64,000 nt of DNA from Chryseobacterium formosense. Lineage in GTDB: Bacteria > Bacteroidota > Bacteroidia > Flavobacteriales > Weeksellaceae. Location of the stretch: NCBI RefSeq assembly GCF_900116415.1, contig NZ_FPAP01000003.1:124001-188000 (forward strand). Direction: 5' to 3'. This document shows positions 55,278 to 63,387 of the stretch, one piece after another (the first letter of the stretch is position 1; each line of letters begins with the position of its first letter). The notes below the pieces were generated by a model. That model did no database searches and had not been told where the DNA came from. It saw only the letters and a list, made by a program, of their open reading frames with translations. Position numbers and translations under genes: made by a program.

Positions 55278-55308
55278 CAAAGATACAACAATTTTACAAA
55301 CTGACAAA
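55278..55308 (-). promoter_or_regulatory. pyrB promoter
   Basis: On the minus strand TTTG (55305-55308) and TATCTTTG (55278-55285) are separated by 19 bp, matching the Bacteroidetes TTTG/TAnnTTTG consensus. Transcription should start near 55272, giving a leader of about 120 nt. Confidence 0.7.
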
Positions 55309-55367
55309 ACCAAAATTTTAAATAAATTAAAAATCTCAATCAATACCCAATTTTCATTTTTAAATAT

Positions 55368-55375
55368 TATTTTTG
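55368..55375 (+). promoter_or_regulatory. -7 box of the Lrp/AsnC gene
   Basis: TATTTTTG matches TAnnTTTG, 20 bp upstream of the ATG at 55396. Its position argues against any start codon further upstream. Confidence 0.5.
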
Positions 55376-55395
55376 TTAAAACTCAACTTCTCTAT

Positions 55396-55857
55396 ATGGA
55401 TTTAAAAGATAAAATGATTCTCAGCATTATTCAGGAAGATTCTACTTATTCTGTAAAAGAAATTTCAGAAAAGATTGGTCTTACCTTTACTCCTACTTAT
55501 GAACGTATCAAACAGCTGGAGAAACAGGGAATCATTGAAAAATACGTAGGTCTTCTGAATCGTGAAAAACTGGGTTTAAATATTGTTGTTTACTGCAACG
55601 TACGTCTGAAAGAGCAATCCAAAAAAGTTCTGGAAACTTTCGAGAAAAACATCATGCAACACGATGAAGTTCAGGAAATAATAAGTCTTTCCGGCGAATA
55701 CGATTATATGCTTAAAATTATCGCTAAAGACATTAATTCTTATAATGATTTTACGGTAAATGTTATTTCAAATATTCCTAATATCGGGCAATATCACAGT
55801 TCTATTGTGCTTCATGAGGTGAAAAAATCTACTAAGTTTAAGATTGATTTAGCTTAA
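55396..55857 (+). CDS. Lrp/AsnC-family transcriptional regulator
   Basis: A 153-residue amino-acid-responsive regulator. The start MDLKDKMILSIIQEDSTYS begins the winged helix-turn-helix directly (SVKEISEKIGLTFTPTYERIKQLEKQGIIEKY); a longer frame from 55261 would add 45 residues unlike the family and overlap the pyrB promoter. The C-terminal RAM domain (EVQEIISLSGEYDYMLKIIAKDINSYNDFTVNVIS) would bind an amino acid. Placed between pyrB and the arg operon, it may control arginine or related genes (inference). Confidence 0.9.
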   Translation: MDLKDKMILSIIQEDSTYSVKEISEKIGLTFTPTYERIKQLEKQGIIEKYVGLLNREKLGLNIVVYCNVRLKEQSKKVLETFEKNIMQHDEVQEIISLSGEYDYMLKIIAKDINSYNDFTVNVISNIPNIGQYHSSIVLHEVKKSTKFKIDLA

Positions 55858-55896
55858 TTTTTTATTTAAATCAAAACATTTAGCTTAATAATTTAA

Positions 55897-55994
55897 AGAT
55901 GCTTCGACGGAGCTCGGCATGACACCGCTACAAATAAATCGCTAATAAAAACAGATAGTATTAGAGATGTCATGCTGAGATTGTCGAAGCATCT
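55897..55994. repeat. CTTCGAC/TGACA inverted repeat
   Basis: The arms AGATGCTTCGACGGAGCTCG... (55897-55924) and its imperfect complement (55968-55994) flank an AT-rich loop. Same family as 3524-3619. It lies between the convergent Lrp and argH genes. Confidence 0.7.
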
Positions 55995-56017
55995 AAGAAA
56001 GTTTTAAGTTTAAAATA

Positions 56018-57322
56018 TCAACCCAATAATTTATTCTTCAATTTATTAAACTGATATTCAATTTTATCTAAACACAAATTCCCAATACTTCCCTGATGGG
56101 TATGATTTAAGTTTTCAATTTCAAAATCAAACTCATTTTTTTCAATCTCCTGTCCTACCTTTATATATGCATCGCGGAATGAGTTTCCGTTTTTCACCTC
56201 TTCATTAATTTTTTCTACACTGAAAAGATATTTATACTTTTCATCTTCCAAAATTCCATCTTTCACTTGAATATTCGGTAAAGTATAGCTTAAAATTTCA
56301 AGACATTCTTTCAAAGAATCGATAGCAGGAAACAGAATTTCCTTCGTCAGCTGCATATCCCGATGATATCCTGACGGAAGATTATTCGTCAACAAAATAA
56401 ATTCATTCGGTAACGACTGAATTCTGTTGCAACGTGCACGAACCAATTCAAAAATATCCGGATTTTTCTTGTGAGGCATAATGCTGCTTCCTGTTGTAAA
56501 CTCTTTAGGAAAGCTGATGAAATCAAAATTCTGACTTAAATATAAACAAACATCATAGGCAAATTTCCCTAATGTTCCCGCCAAAGTCGCCATTGCCATT
56601 GATAACATTTTTTCCGACTTTCCACGCGTCATTTGAGCATACACTGAATTATAATTCATCGACTGAAAACCTAAATTATACGTCGTACTCTCACGGTCGA
56701 TCGGAAAAGATGAGCCATAACCTGCCGCCGATCCTAATGGATTTTTATTAATGATATTTTTAACCGAAAATAGCATTTCAACATCATCCAACAACGCTTC
56801 TGCATAGGCTCCAAACCATAATCCAAATGATGAAGGCATTGCAATCTGTAAATGCGTATATCCAGGAAGCAAAACATTTTTATGCTGTTCCGCTAATTTG
56901 ATTAATATCTGAAAGAATTCATCAGTCAAAGCTGTAATTTCACGGATTTCATCAACTAAATACAGTTTTATATCCAATAAAACCTGATCATTTCTTGAAC
57001 GAGCAGTATGAATTTTCTTTCCTGTATCGCCTAATTTTTCAATTAAAATCGATTCAATTTGAGAATGAATATCTTCTGCATTTTTATCGATCTCAAAAGT
57101 CCCATTTTTGATATCTTCTAAAATCTCCGCTAAAACAGATAACATCTGCTTTGATTCTTCGTTGGAAATAATTCCAACTTCTGCCAACATTTTACAGTGC
57201 GCCATTGAACCTTTGACATCGTATTTTGCCAAACGCTCATCAAAATCAAGATCTTTTCCGACTGTAAATGTATTGACTAATATATTGGTGGCATTATCGT
57301 TTTTTTGCCATATTTTTTTCAT
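56018..57322 (-). CDS. argH: Argininosuccinate lyase
   Basis: A 434-residue cytoplasmic enzyme releasing arginine and fumarate. The fumarase/ASL signature GSSIMPHKKNPD is present, with HTARSRNDQ, GYTHLQIAMPSSFG and NPLGSAAGYGSSFPIDR. It is the last gene of the arg cluster, 438 bp after argE; that gap is filled by two repeat elements, so transcription must cross them or restart. Confidence 0.96.
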   Translation of the reverse strand: MKKIWQKNDNATNILVNTFTVGKDLDFDERLAKYDVKGSMAHCKMLAEVGIISNEESKQMLSVLAEILEDIKNGTFEIDKNAEDIHSQIESILIEKLGDTGKKIHTARSRNDQVLLDIKLYLVDEIREITALTDEFFQILIKLAEQHKNVLLPGYTHLQIAMPSSFGLWFGAYAEALLDDVEMLFSVKNIINKNPLGSAAGYGSSFPIDRESTTYNLGFQSMNYNSVYAQMTRGKSEKMLSMAMATLAGTLGKFAYDVCLYLSQNFDFISFPKEFTTGSSIMPHKKNPDIFELVRARCNRIQSLPNEFILLTNNLPSGYHRDMQLTKEILFPAIDSLKECLEILSYTLPNIQVKDGILEDEKYKYLFSVEKINEEVKNGNSFRDAYIKVGQEIEKNEFDFEIENLNHTHQGSIGNLCLDKIEYQFNKLKNKLLG

Positions 57323-57407
57323 AAAATTTCTTTTTTTGTTGGAAGATGGAAGCTGGGTGTTGGAAGTTTACTACCAGCTGCTTTATCTTCTCTTATTATT
57401 TGATTTT

Positions 57408-57484
57408 GCCATTCCGACGAAGGAGGAATCTATTTTTATCTTTAAAAAGATTCTTCATTCCACTGCGTTCCGTTCTGAATGACA
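57408..57484. repeat. GTCATTC-family inverted repeat
   Basis: GCCATTCCGACGAAGGAGGA opens and GTTCCGTTCTGAATGAC closes a 77-bp hairpin-capable element, with internal AATCT and AGATT arms. Closely related to 60829-60906. Confidence 0.75.
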
Positions 57485-57510
57485 TAAATGAATATTTTTT
57501 ATTATATATT

Positions 57511-57711
57511 TTTCTTTTGTCTTGAAACAAAAGAAACAAAAATTCAAGACTGGAAACTTCCGCTAAAAAATATTTTTATTCTCTAAAAATCCCAAAATTC
57601 GTGCGAATTGAATATTGGTTCTTCGATTCAATATTTGTCTCGCACTCAAACAGTGGGATTTTCTTAACGTTCATAAAACTATTTTTCTTAACGCTCCATT
57701 TTCCTAAGTCG
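57511..57711 (+). repeat. About 200-bp long dispersed repeat, copy A
   Basis: Begins TTTCTTTTGTCTTGAAACAA and ends CTCCATTTTCCTAAGTCG. Copy B (62139-62321) matches along nearly its whole length, sharing CAAGACTGGAAACTTCCGCT and TTTCTTAACGCTCCATTTTC. Copy A has about 18 extra bases in the middle. No long reading frame is shared by both copies. Confidence 0.8.
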
Positions 57712-57760
57712 ATATTTTTACGCTTCATAGACTTCCATCATCCATCTCCCCGCTTCCAGC

Positions 57761-58843
57761 CTATAAAACCTTCTCTAAGATCTTAATATAAACATCAATT
57801 CCCTCTTCTATTTCCTTTATGTATATGTATTCATCTGCCGTGTGAGAGCGTGTGCTGTCGCCGGGACCGATCTTCACCGATGTACAAGGAATAATTGCCT
57901 GATCAGATGAAGTTGGCGAACCGTAAGTTGTCCTGCCGATTTCCAGACCTGCTTTTATAAACGGATGATCCATTTCGATTTTTGAAGAATTTAACCTAAA
58001 AGATCTTGCCGTTAAAGTTGATTTCATCTGTGATTGAATGATTTCAAACGCCTCTTCATTAGAATATTCATCCGTAACCCTAACATCTAAAGTGAAAGCA
58101 CATGATTCAGGAACTACGTTATGCTGAACTCCGGCATGAATTCCCGACAACGTAACTTTAACTTCACCTAAATAATCCGAAACTTTTGGAAATTTAAAGC
58201 TTAAAATTTGCTGCAAATCTTCCATACATTTTACAATTGAGTTATCGTTATTCGGATGAGCGGCGTGAGAAGGAGTACCTTTCATTTCTCCATCAATAAC
58301 CAAAAGTCCTTTTTCCGCGACTGCCAGATTCATCTGCGTTGGTTCTCCTACAATGGCAAGTTCGATATTGGGTAGTTGGGGAAATAAAGCTTCAATTCCG
58401 TCAAAACCTGAAATCTCCTCCTCTGCCGTCAAAGCAACAACTAAATTATATTTTAAATCTTCTTTATCATAAAAATGCAAAAAAACCTGCGTCATAGAAA
58501 CCAGAGAAGCCCCAGCATCATTACTTCCCAATCCGAACAGCTTTCCATCCTTTTCAATTGCTAAAAAAGGATCTAAAGTATACGCTTTATTAGGTTTTAC
58601 GGTGTCGTGATGCGTATTCAGCAAAATTGATGGTTTGAAAACGTCGAAATTTTTATTCACCGCCCAGATGTTATTTTTAAAACGTTTAGTAGGAATATTG
58701 TTCTTTTTAAAAAAGTTTTCAATTTCCACAGACGTATTAAATTCATCTTTGCTGAATGACGGAATTTCAATCAGTTTTTTCAACAAATCCACTGCGTTAT
58801 TCAGTAATTCTTCTTTACTATAAACAGATTTCAGTTCCTGCAT
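57761..58843 (-). CDS. argE: M20-family N-acyl-ornithine/citrulline deacylase (ArgE-type)
   Basis: A 360-residue cytoplasmic zinc peptidase-fold enzyme. Metal ligands are in LLNTHHDTVKPN, GSNDAGAS, TAEEEISG and GEPT, and the dimerisation lid follows. In arg clusters using ArgF', it deacylates N-acyl-citrulline to citrulline. The start overlaps the end of argB by 26 bp, indicating translational coupling. Dap or acetylornithine deacetylase activity is less likely in this context. Confidence 0.88.
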   Translation of the reverse strand: MQELKSVYSKEELLNNAVDLLKKLIEIPSFSKDEFNTSVEIENFFKKNNIPTKRFKNNIWAVNKNFDVFKPSILLNTHHDTVKPNKAYTLDPFLAIEKDGKLFGLGSNDAGASLVSMTQVFLHFYDKEDLKYNLVVALTAEEEISGFDGIEALFPQLPNIELAIVGEPTQMNLAVAEKGLLVIDGEMKGTPSHAAHPNNDNSIVKCMEDLQQILSFKFPKVSDYLGEVKVTLSGIHAGVQHNVVPESCAFTLDVRVTDEYSNEEAFEIIQSQMKSTLTARSFRLNSSKIEMDHPFIKAGLEIGRTTYGSPTSSDQAIIPCTSVKIGPGDSTRSHTADEYIYIKEIEEGIDVYIKILEKVL

Positions 58844-59612
58844 GATGGTTTTCTATATGGTTTTTCAATTCGGTTTCTTTGATTAAGAATACCTTATTTA
58901 CATTATTTTTTACGGCTCCAAGAGCGTTTTCCAGCTTGGGTAAAATTCCTTTGTGAAGTTTTCCTTCATTTTTTAAAACAGAAAATTCTCCTTCAGAAAT
59001 ATTTTTTATAACAGATTCAGGATTTTCGACATCCTCCAAAACTCCTGATTTATCAAAACAATACAACAATTCAACATCATATTTGGAAGATAAAGCCTGA
59101 GCAATCATGGAAGCAATCGTGTCCGCATTGGTATTGAAAAGATTACCTTTTTTATCGTGTGTGATTGCTGAAAAAACCGGAACGAGTTTAAGCTTAATCA
59201 ATTTTGAGATCAATTTCTTGTTGACACTTTTCTTCTCAATATCTCCCACAAATCCGAAATCTATTTCTGCATGTTCTCTCTTTGTAGCTTTAATTAAATT
59301 CGCATCAGCTCCCGAAAAACCTATTGCCTTACATTTTTTTTGCTGAAGTTTAGCCACAATATTTTTGTTGATCCCTCCCGCATATACCATCGCCACAATA
59401 TCCAACGTATCTTTATCTGTGATTCTTCTTCCGTTGACCATTTTTTGTTCAACGCCCAGTTTATCAGCCAATGTGGTTGCTAATTTTCCGCCTCCGTGAA
59501 CTAAAATTTTCTTTTCTTTAATTTCAGAAAACTGCTCCAGAAATTCATTCAATAATTCTTCATCATCGATTAATGCTCCACCGATTTTTATGATGTATAA
59601 TTTATTTTTCAT
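58818..59612 (-). CDS. argB: N-acylglutamate kinase (ArgB-type)
   Basis: A 264-residue amino-acid kinase phosphorylating N-acetyl- or N-succinylglutamate. Motifs: IIKIGGALIDDE, VHGGGKLAT, GVEQKMVNGRRITDKDTL, GFSGADANLI and FNTNADTIASMIA. Cytoplasmic. It lies 54 bp after argF', the gap holding a small hairpin repeat. The acyl group is uncertain; see the ArgF' finding. Confidence 0.93.
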   Translation of the reverse strand: MKNKLYIIKIGGALIDDEELLNEFLEQFSEIKEKKILVHGGGKLATTLADKLGVEQKMVNGRRITDKDTLDIVAMVYAGGINKNIVAKLQQKKCKAIGFSGADANLIKATKREHAEIDFGFVGDIEKKSVNKKLISKLIKLKLVPVFSAITHDKKGNLFNTNADTIASMIAQALSSKYDVELLYCFDKSGVLEDVENPESVIKNISEGEFSVLKNEGKLHKGILPKLENALGAVKNNVNKVFLIKETELKNHIENHHAGTEICL

Positions 59613-59630
59613 TGCAAACCTTTTTTGAAA

Positions 59631-59659
59631 ACCTTATAGGTTTTTGAAACCTATGAGGT
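59631..59659. repeat. Hairpin repeat between argF' and argB
   Basis: ACCTTATAGGTTT (59631-59643) pairs with AAACCTATGAGGT (59647-59659) with one mismatch and a TTG loop. It is AT-rich and probably another small dispersed element or an mRNA processing site. Confidence 0.5.
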
Positions 59660-59666
59660 TTAGTTA

Positions 59667-60641
59667 TTAAGAATTCAATTCATCTAAAATTTCAGAGAAG
59701 ACAGCCTGAGCCGAGAAAATTCGGTTTTTTGCCTGCTGATAAATGATGGAATTCTCACCATCCATTACTTCGTCGCTCAATTCTACATTTCGACGAACCG
59801 GAAGACAGTGCATCACTTTTCCCTGATTGGTATTGGTCAATTTTTCATTCGTCAGCATCCAGTTTTCTTTCACTTCGGGCATTGCTGCGTAATCATCAAA
59901 AGACGACCAGTTTTTTACATAAATAAAATCTGCATCTTTCAACGCTTCATCCTGATTGTGAATTACTTTTACATCTTTCGTAAAGTTTTTATCTAAATCA
60001 TAACCTTCAGGATTGGCGATTACGAATTCAACATCCATTTCCTGCATCCATTCTGCGAAAGAATTTCCTACCGCATGAGCGATCGGTTTTATGTGAGGTG
60101 CCCAGGTTAAAACTACTTTTGGTTTACGGTTTACACTGAGCTTGTCGAAGTGTCCCAAGTTTTCGGTAATCGTGATACAATCAGCCAAGCTTTGCAGAGG
60201 GTGACGTGTTGCAGATTCCAGAGAAATAACCGGAACTTTCGCATGTTGTTCAAACTGGCTTAATATACTTTCGTTAACATCATCTTCCTTGCTTTTCATT
60301 CCTGCAAAACAACGAACTGCGATGATATCACAATATTGATTTAATACTTCAATAGCATCTTTGATATGCTCAACCGTATCACCGTTCATGACGGCTCCGT
60401 CTGCGAATTCCAAGTTCCAGGCTTCCTGTGCTGCATTTAACGTTAAAATATTTAATCCTAAATTTTGTGCAGCAATCTGACTGCTTAAACGTGTTCTTAA
60501 ACTTGAATTTAAAAATACAAGTCCGATTGTTTTTCCTTTTCCTTTATCGGTTTCCAAAAGAGGATTTTCTTTAATTTCTAAAGCTTTTTTTATAATTTGC
60601 TGTAAGTTTGAAACATCGCTTACAGAGGTGAATTTTTTCAT
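59667..60641 (-). CDS. argF': N-succinyl/N-acetyl-ornithine carbamoyltransferase
   Basis: A 324-residue cytoplasmic transcarbamylase of the Bacteroides SOTCase type. It has FLNSSLRTRLSSQ, ATRHPLQSLADCI, VLTWAPHIKPIAHAV, NSFAEWM and MHCLPVRRN. The residue that decides acyl specificity (Pro90 in the Bacteroides enzyme, Glu92 in the Xanthomonas one) is Val90 here (NGDTVEH). A small insertion, GHFDKLSVN, before RKPKVVLTW is encoded by DNA matching a dispersed intergenic repeat (60133-60152). Carbamoyl phosphate comes from the nearby carAB genes. Confidence 0.93.
   Translation of the reverse strand: MKKFTSVSDVSNLQQIIKKALEIKENPLLETDKGKGKTIGLVFLNSSLRTRLSSQIAAQNLGLNILTLNAAQEAWNLEFADGAVMNGDTVEHIKDAIEVLNQYCDIIAVRCFAGMKSKEDDVNESILSQFEQHAKVPVISLESATRHPLQSLADCITITENLGHFDKLSVNRKPKVVLTWAPHIKPIAHAVGNSFAEWMQEMDVEFVIANPEGYDLDKNFTKDVKVIHNQDEALKDADFIYVKNWSSFDDYAAMPEVKENWMLTNEKLTNTNQGKVMHCLPVRRNVELSDEVMDGENSIIYQQAKNRIFSAQAVFSEILDELNS
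60133..60152. repeat. Repeat arm inside the argF' coding sequence
   Basis: ACACTGAGCTTGTCGAAGTG is the complement of the arm CACTTCGACAAGTTCAGTGT at 14159-14178, with one difference. It is read in frame and encodes HFDKLSV. Confidence 0.65.
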
Positions 60642-60734
60642 TTGATAATTTTTATTTTTTCAATGGACAAATGGAATATCCATTTCATTTTGAATTGATT
60701 TTAAAGATTTTTTATCTTACATATTATCTGAGTT

Positions 60735-60822
60735 TTTAACGCTAGGGTCGCCAAGTTTTTTTTTAATTAAACTTGAAAATATTTTTCGTTCGCAATGGCG
60801 TTTCACTCAGCAATCGAAAGCC
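60735..60822 (-). repeat. Partial inverted copy of the GTTCGC repeat
   Basis: On the minus strand: GATTGCTGAGTGAAACGCCA, then TTGCGAACGAAAAATATT, a spacer, and a decayed tail CTTGGCGACCCTAGCGTTAA. It lies directly beside the GTCATTC element at 60829-60906. Confidence 0.6.
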
Positions 60823-60828
60823 TCGTTT

Positions 60829-60906
60829 GTCATTCTGACGAAGGAAGAATCTATTAATATTATGAAAAGAGATTCTTCACCCCACTTTGTTTCGTTCTGA
60901 ATGACA
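60829..60906. repeat. GTCATTC-family inverted repeat
   Basis: GTCATTCTGACGAAGGAAGA opens and TTTCGTTCTGAATGACA closes a 78-bp element with internal AATCT/AGATT arms. It lies between argD and argF'. Confidence 0.75.
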
Positions 60907-60926
60907 GACCGTGTAACTTTCACAGA

Positions 60927-62066
60927 TTAAATCTGCTCCAATACTTCTTTTAAAGCACCAATGAATAGATCGGTTTCTTCTTTTTTAATGTTAAGCGCCG
61001 GAAGAATCCTCAACACAGCCTTATCATTGGAGTTTCCTGTGAAAATATGATGATTGTACAACAGGCTGTTCCTCACTTCTGAACAATCCCTGTCGAGTTC
61101 AATTCCAATCATCAGGCCTTTCCTTCGAATCGTTTTAATATGTGGAAAATCTTTAATTTTATTTTCAATATACTCGCCCATTTCCCGAGCATTTTCGATG
61201 AGATTTTCATCTTTCATCACATCTAGAACTGCAATTGCCGCTACACAAGCTAAGTGATTTCCTCCGAAAGTTGTTCCCAGCAAACCGTTGCTTGCCTGAA
61301 ATTTTGGCTGAATCAATACACCACCAATTGGGAAGCCATTCCCCATTCCTTTTGCTGTAGTTACAATATCTGCTTCAATTCCGAATTCCTGATAGGCAAA
61401 GAAATATCCGCTTCTTCCGTAGCCTGACTGAACTTCATCCAAAATCAATACAACATTATGCTTTTCACATAATTCTTTGATTTTAGTTAAAAATTCAACC
61501 GTTGGAATCATAATTCCGCCAACTCCCTGAATTCCTTCAATAATGACAGATGAAATTTCGCTTCCCTGTTTTTCAAAAATTGCTTCAAGTTGCTCGATGT
61601 TATTCCATTCAGATTTAATGAATCTTTCATCATAGTTTACCGGAGCTACAATTTTCGGATTGTCTGTCACAGAAACTGCTGCCGAAGTTCTTCCATGAAA
61701 TGAACCTGAGAAATACAGCACTTTCTTTTTTCCATTGTGAAAAGAAGCCAGTTTTAAAGCATTTTCGTTTGCTTCAGCTCCTGAATTACATAAAAACAAA
61801 TTGTAATCTTCCAATCCTGAAAGTTTTCCTAGTTTTTCAGCCAATTCAGTCTGCAATTCATTCTGAACCGAGTTTGAATAGAAAGATATTTTATCTAACT
61901 GTTCTTTTAATTGAGTTTGATAATGCGGATGGTTGTGCCCGATAGAAATAACGGCATGACCTCCATAAAAATCAAGATATTTTTCTCCTTTATCGTCCCA
62001 AAGAAATGATCCCTGAGCTTTTACCGGATTTATGTTAAATAATGGATATACGTTGAATAAATTCAT
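60927..62066 (-). CDS. argD: N-acylornithine aminotransferase
   Basis: A 379-residue PLP enzyme (class III aminotransferase) making N-acylornithine. Motifs: FLDFYGGHAVISIGHNHP, LCNSGAEANENALKLA, YFSGSFHGRT, LILDEVQSGYGRSG and TTAKGMGNGFPIGG with the PLP Lys. Cytoplasmic. The gene follows argC after a 269-bp gap filled by the long repeat copy B. Confidence 0.95.
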   Translation of the reverse strand: MNLFNVYPLFNINPVKAQGSFLWDDKGEKYLDFYGGHAVISIGHNHPHYQTQLKEQLDKISFYSNSVQNELQTELAEKLGKLSGLEDYNLFLCNSGAEANENALKLASFHNGKKKVLYFSGSFHGRTSAAVSVTDNPKIVAPVNYDERFIKSEWNNIEQLEAIFEKQGSEISSVIIEGIQGVGGIMIPTVEFLTKIKELCEKHNVVLILDEVQSGYGRSGYFFAYQEFGIEADIVTTAKGMGNGFPIGGVLIQPKFQASNGLLGTTFGGNHLACVAAIAVLDVMKDENLIENAREMGEYIENKIKDFPHIKTIRRKGLMIGIELDRDCSEVRNSLLYNHHIFTGNSNDKAVLRILPALNIKKEETDLFIGALKEVLEQI

Positions 62067-62138
62067 TTTTTTTCTAATTGATAGTTTTTGGTTGATAGTT
62101 GCTGGTTTTGAATAGCTATATCTTTATTTTTTTATTAA

Positions 62139-62321
62139 TTTCTTTTGTCTTAAAACAAAAGAAACAAAAGTTCAAGACTGGAAACTTCCGCTAAAAAATA
62201 TTTTTGTTCTCTAAAAATTCTAAAACTTGCGCGAATTTGACATTTGTTCTTCGGTTCGAACAGTAGAATTTTCTTAACGTTCACAAAACTATTTTTCTTA
62301 ACGCTCCATTTTCCTAGGTCG
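62139..62321 (+). repeat. About 190-bp long dispersed repeat, copy B
   Basis: Matches copy A at 57511-57711 in the same orientation, from TTTCTTTTGTCTTAAAACAA to CTCCATTTTCCTAGGTCG. It ends 14 bp before the argC stop codon, on the other side of the gap from argD. Confidence 0.8.
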
Positions 62322-62335
62322 GATTATTGTCCGTT

Positions 62336-63322
62336 TTAAAATGCAATCGGTTTTAAATTCAATCCTAAATTCTCTTCCCAACCCATTGCAATATTCATAT
62401 TTTGAACGGCTTGTCCGGAAGCTCCTTTCAACAAATTGTCAATCGCTGAGTGAATAACTGCGACATTTCCACTCTTTTCTATATGAATCACACAGCGATT
62501 GGTGTTGACAACCTGTTTTAAATCAATTGCTTTCTCGCTTACATTTACAAAAGGCTCATCTGCATAAAAATCCCTAAACAATTGATTGATAGCTGAAAGT
62601 TCTAAATCTGTTTTCACCGTGGAACTCGTAAAAATTCCTCTAGCAAAATCACCTCTCCATGGAACAAAATTCAGACTTATTTCATTCGTATTAAAAGAAA
62701 TTAACTGCTGTAAGATCTCATCTACATGTTGATGTGTCAAAGTTTTATATGCTGAAATATTATCGTTTCTCCAAGTAAAATGCGTCGTTGGCTGCAAAGA
62801 CTGACCTGCACCTGTTGAACCTGTAATTCCCGTTGTGTAAACTTCATTCAACAAACCTTTTTGAGCTAATGGAAGCAAAGCCAGTTGAATCGCTGTCGCA
62901 AAACATCCCGGATTTGCAATACTTTTTGCTCCTAAAAGTTGTTTTTTGTTGATTTCAGGCAAACCGTAGATAAAATTTCTGTTTCCAAAATTTCCTTCTA
63001 AACGAAAATCATTTCCTAAATCGATGACCAACGTTTCATCTTTTACAGCATTTTGAGTCAGCCAATTCTGGCTTTCTTTGTGAGGAAGACATAAAAACAA
63101 AATGTCCACTTCTTCAGACTGATCTGTTAAAACCATTTCACAAACCGTCGATAAATCCGGATACAAATCTGAAATTTTTGTCCCCGAATTTGAACGACTA
63201 TATAAAAAACTCAATGACACATTGGGATGAAAAGCCAGCAAACGAACCAATTCGCTTCCTGTATAACCGTTGGCACCGATGATTCCTGCTGTTCTTATTT
63301 CTTTTTGATTAATCTCAATCAT
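62336..63322 (-). CDS. argC: N-acyl-gamma-glutamyl-phosphate reductase
   Basis: A 328-residue NADPH-dependent reductase. The dinucleotide motif GIIGANGYTGSELVRLLAFHPN is near the N-terminus; the catalytic Cys is in SIANPGCFATAIQLAL; GITGSTGAGQSLQPTTHF follows. Cytoplasmic. It lies 65 bp after argG; the gap holds two short hairpins. Confidence 0.95.
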   Translation of the reverse strand: MIEINQKEIRTAGIIGANGYTGSELVRLLAFHPNVSLSFLYSRSNSGTKISDLYPDLSTVCEMVLTDQSEEVDILFLCLPHKESQNWLTQNAVKDETLVIDLGNDFRLEGNFGNRNFIYGLPEINKKQLLGAKSIANPGCFATAIQLALLPLAQKGLLNEVYTTGITGSTGAGQSLQPTTHFTWRNDNISAYKTLTHQHVDEILQQLISFNTNEISLNFVPWRGDFARGIFTSSTVKTDLELSAINQLFRDFYADEPFVNVSEKAIDLKQVVNTNRCVIHIEKSGNVAVIHSAIDNLLKGASGQAVQNMNIAMGWEENLGLNLKPIAF

Positions 63323-63337
63323 TTTTATATTTGTTTT

Positions 63338-63382
63338 GATAGGATTTTCATCCTATCCTGATTTAAGTCGTTCCTTCGGAAC
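63338..63382. repeat. Two short hairpins between argG and argC
   Basis: GATAGGATTTTCATCCTATC (63338-63357) and GTTCCTTCGGAAC (63370-63382) are perfect hairpins. They may be a further dispersed element or may tune argG/argC stoichiometry. Confidence 0.5.
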
Positions 63383-63387
63383 TCCCA

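Noticed and set aside
55261..55857. Longer form of the Lrp/AsnC regulator starting at 55261
   Set aside because: The added 45 residues are unlike the family and would overlap both the pyrB promoter and the gene's own -7 box.
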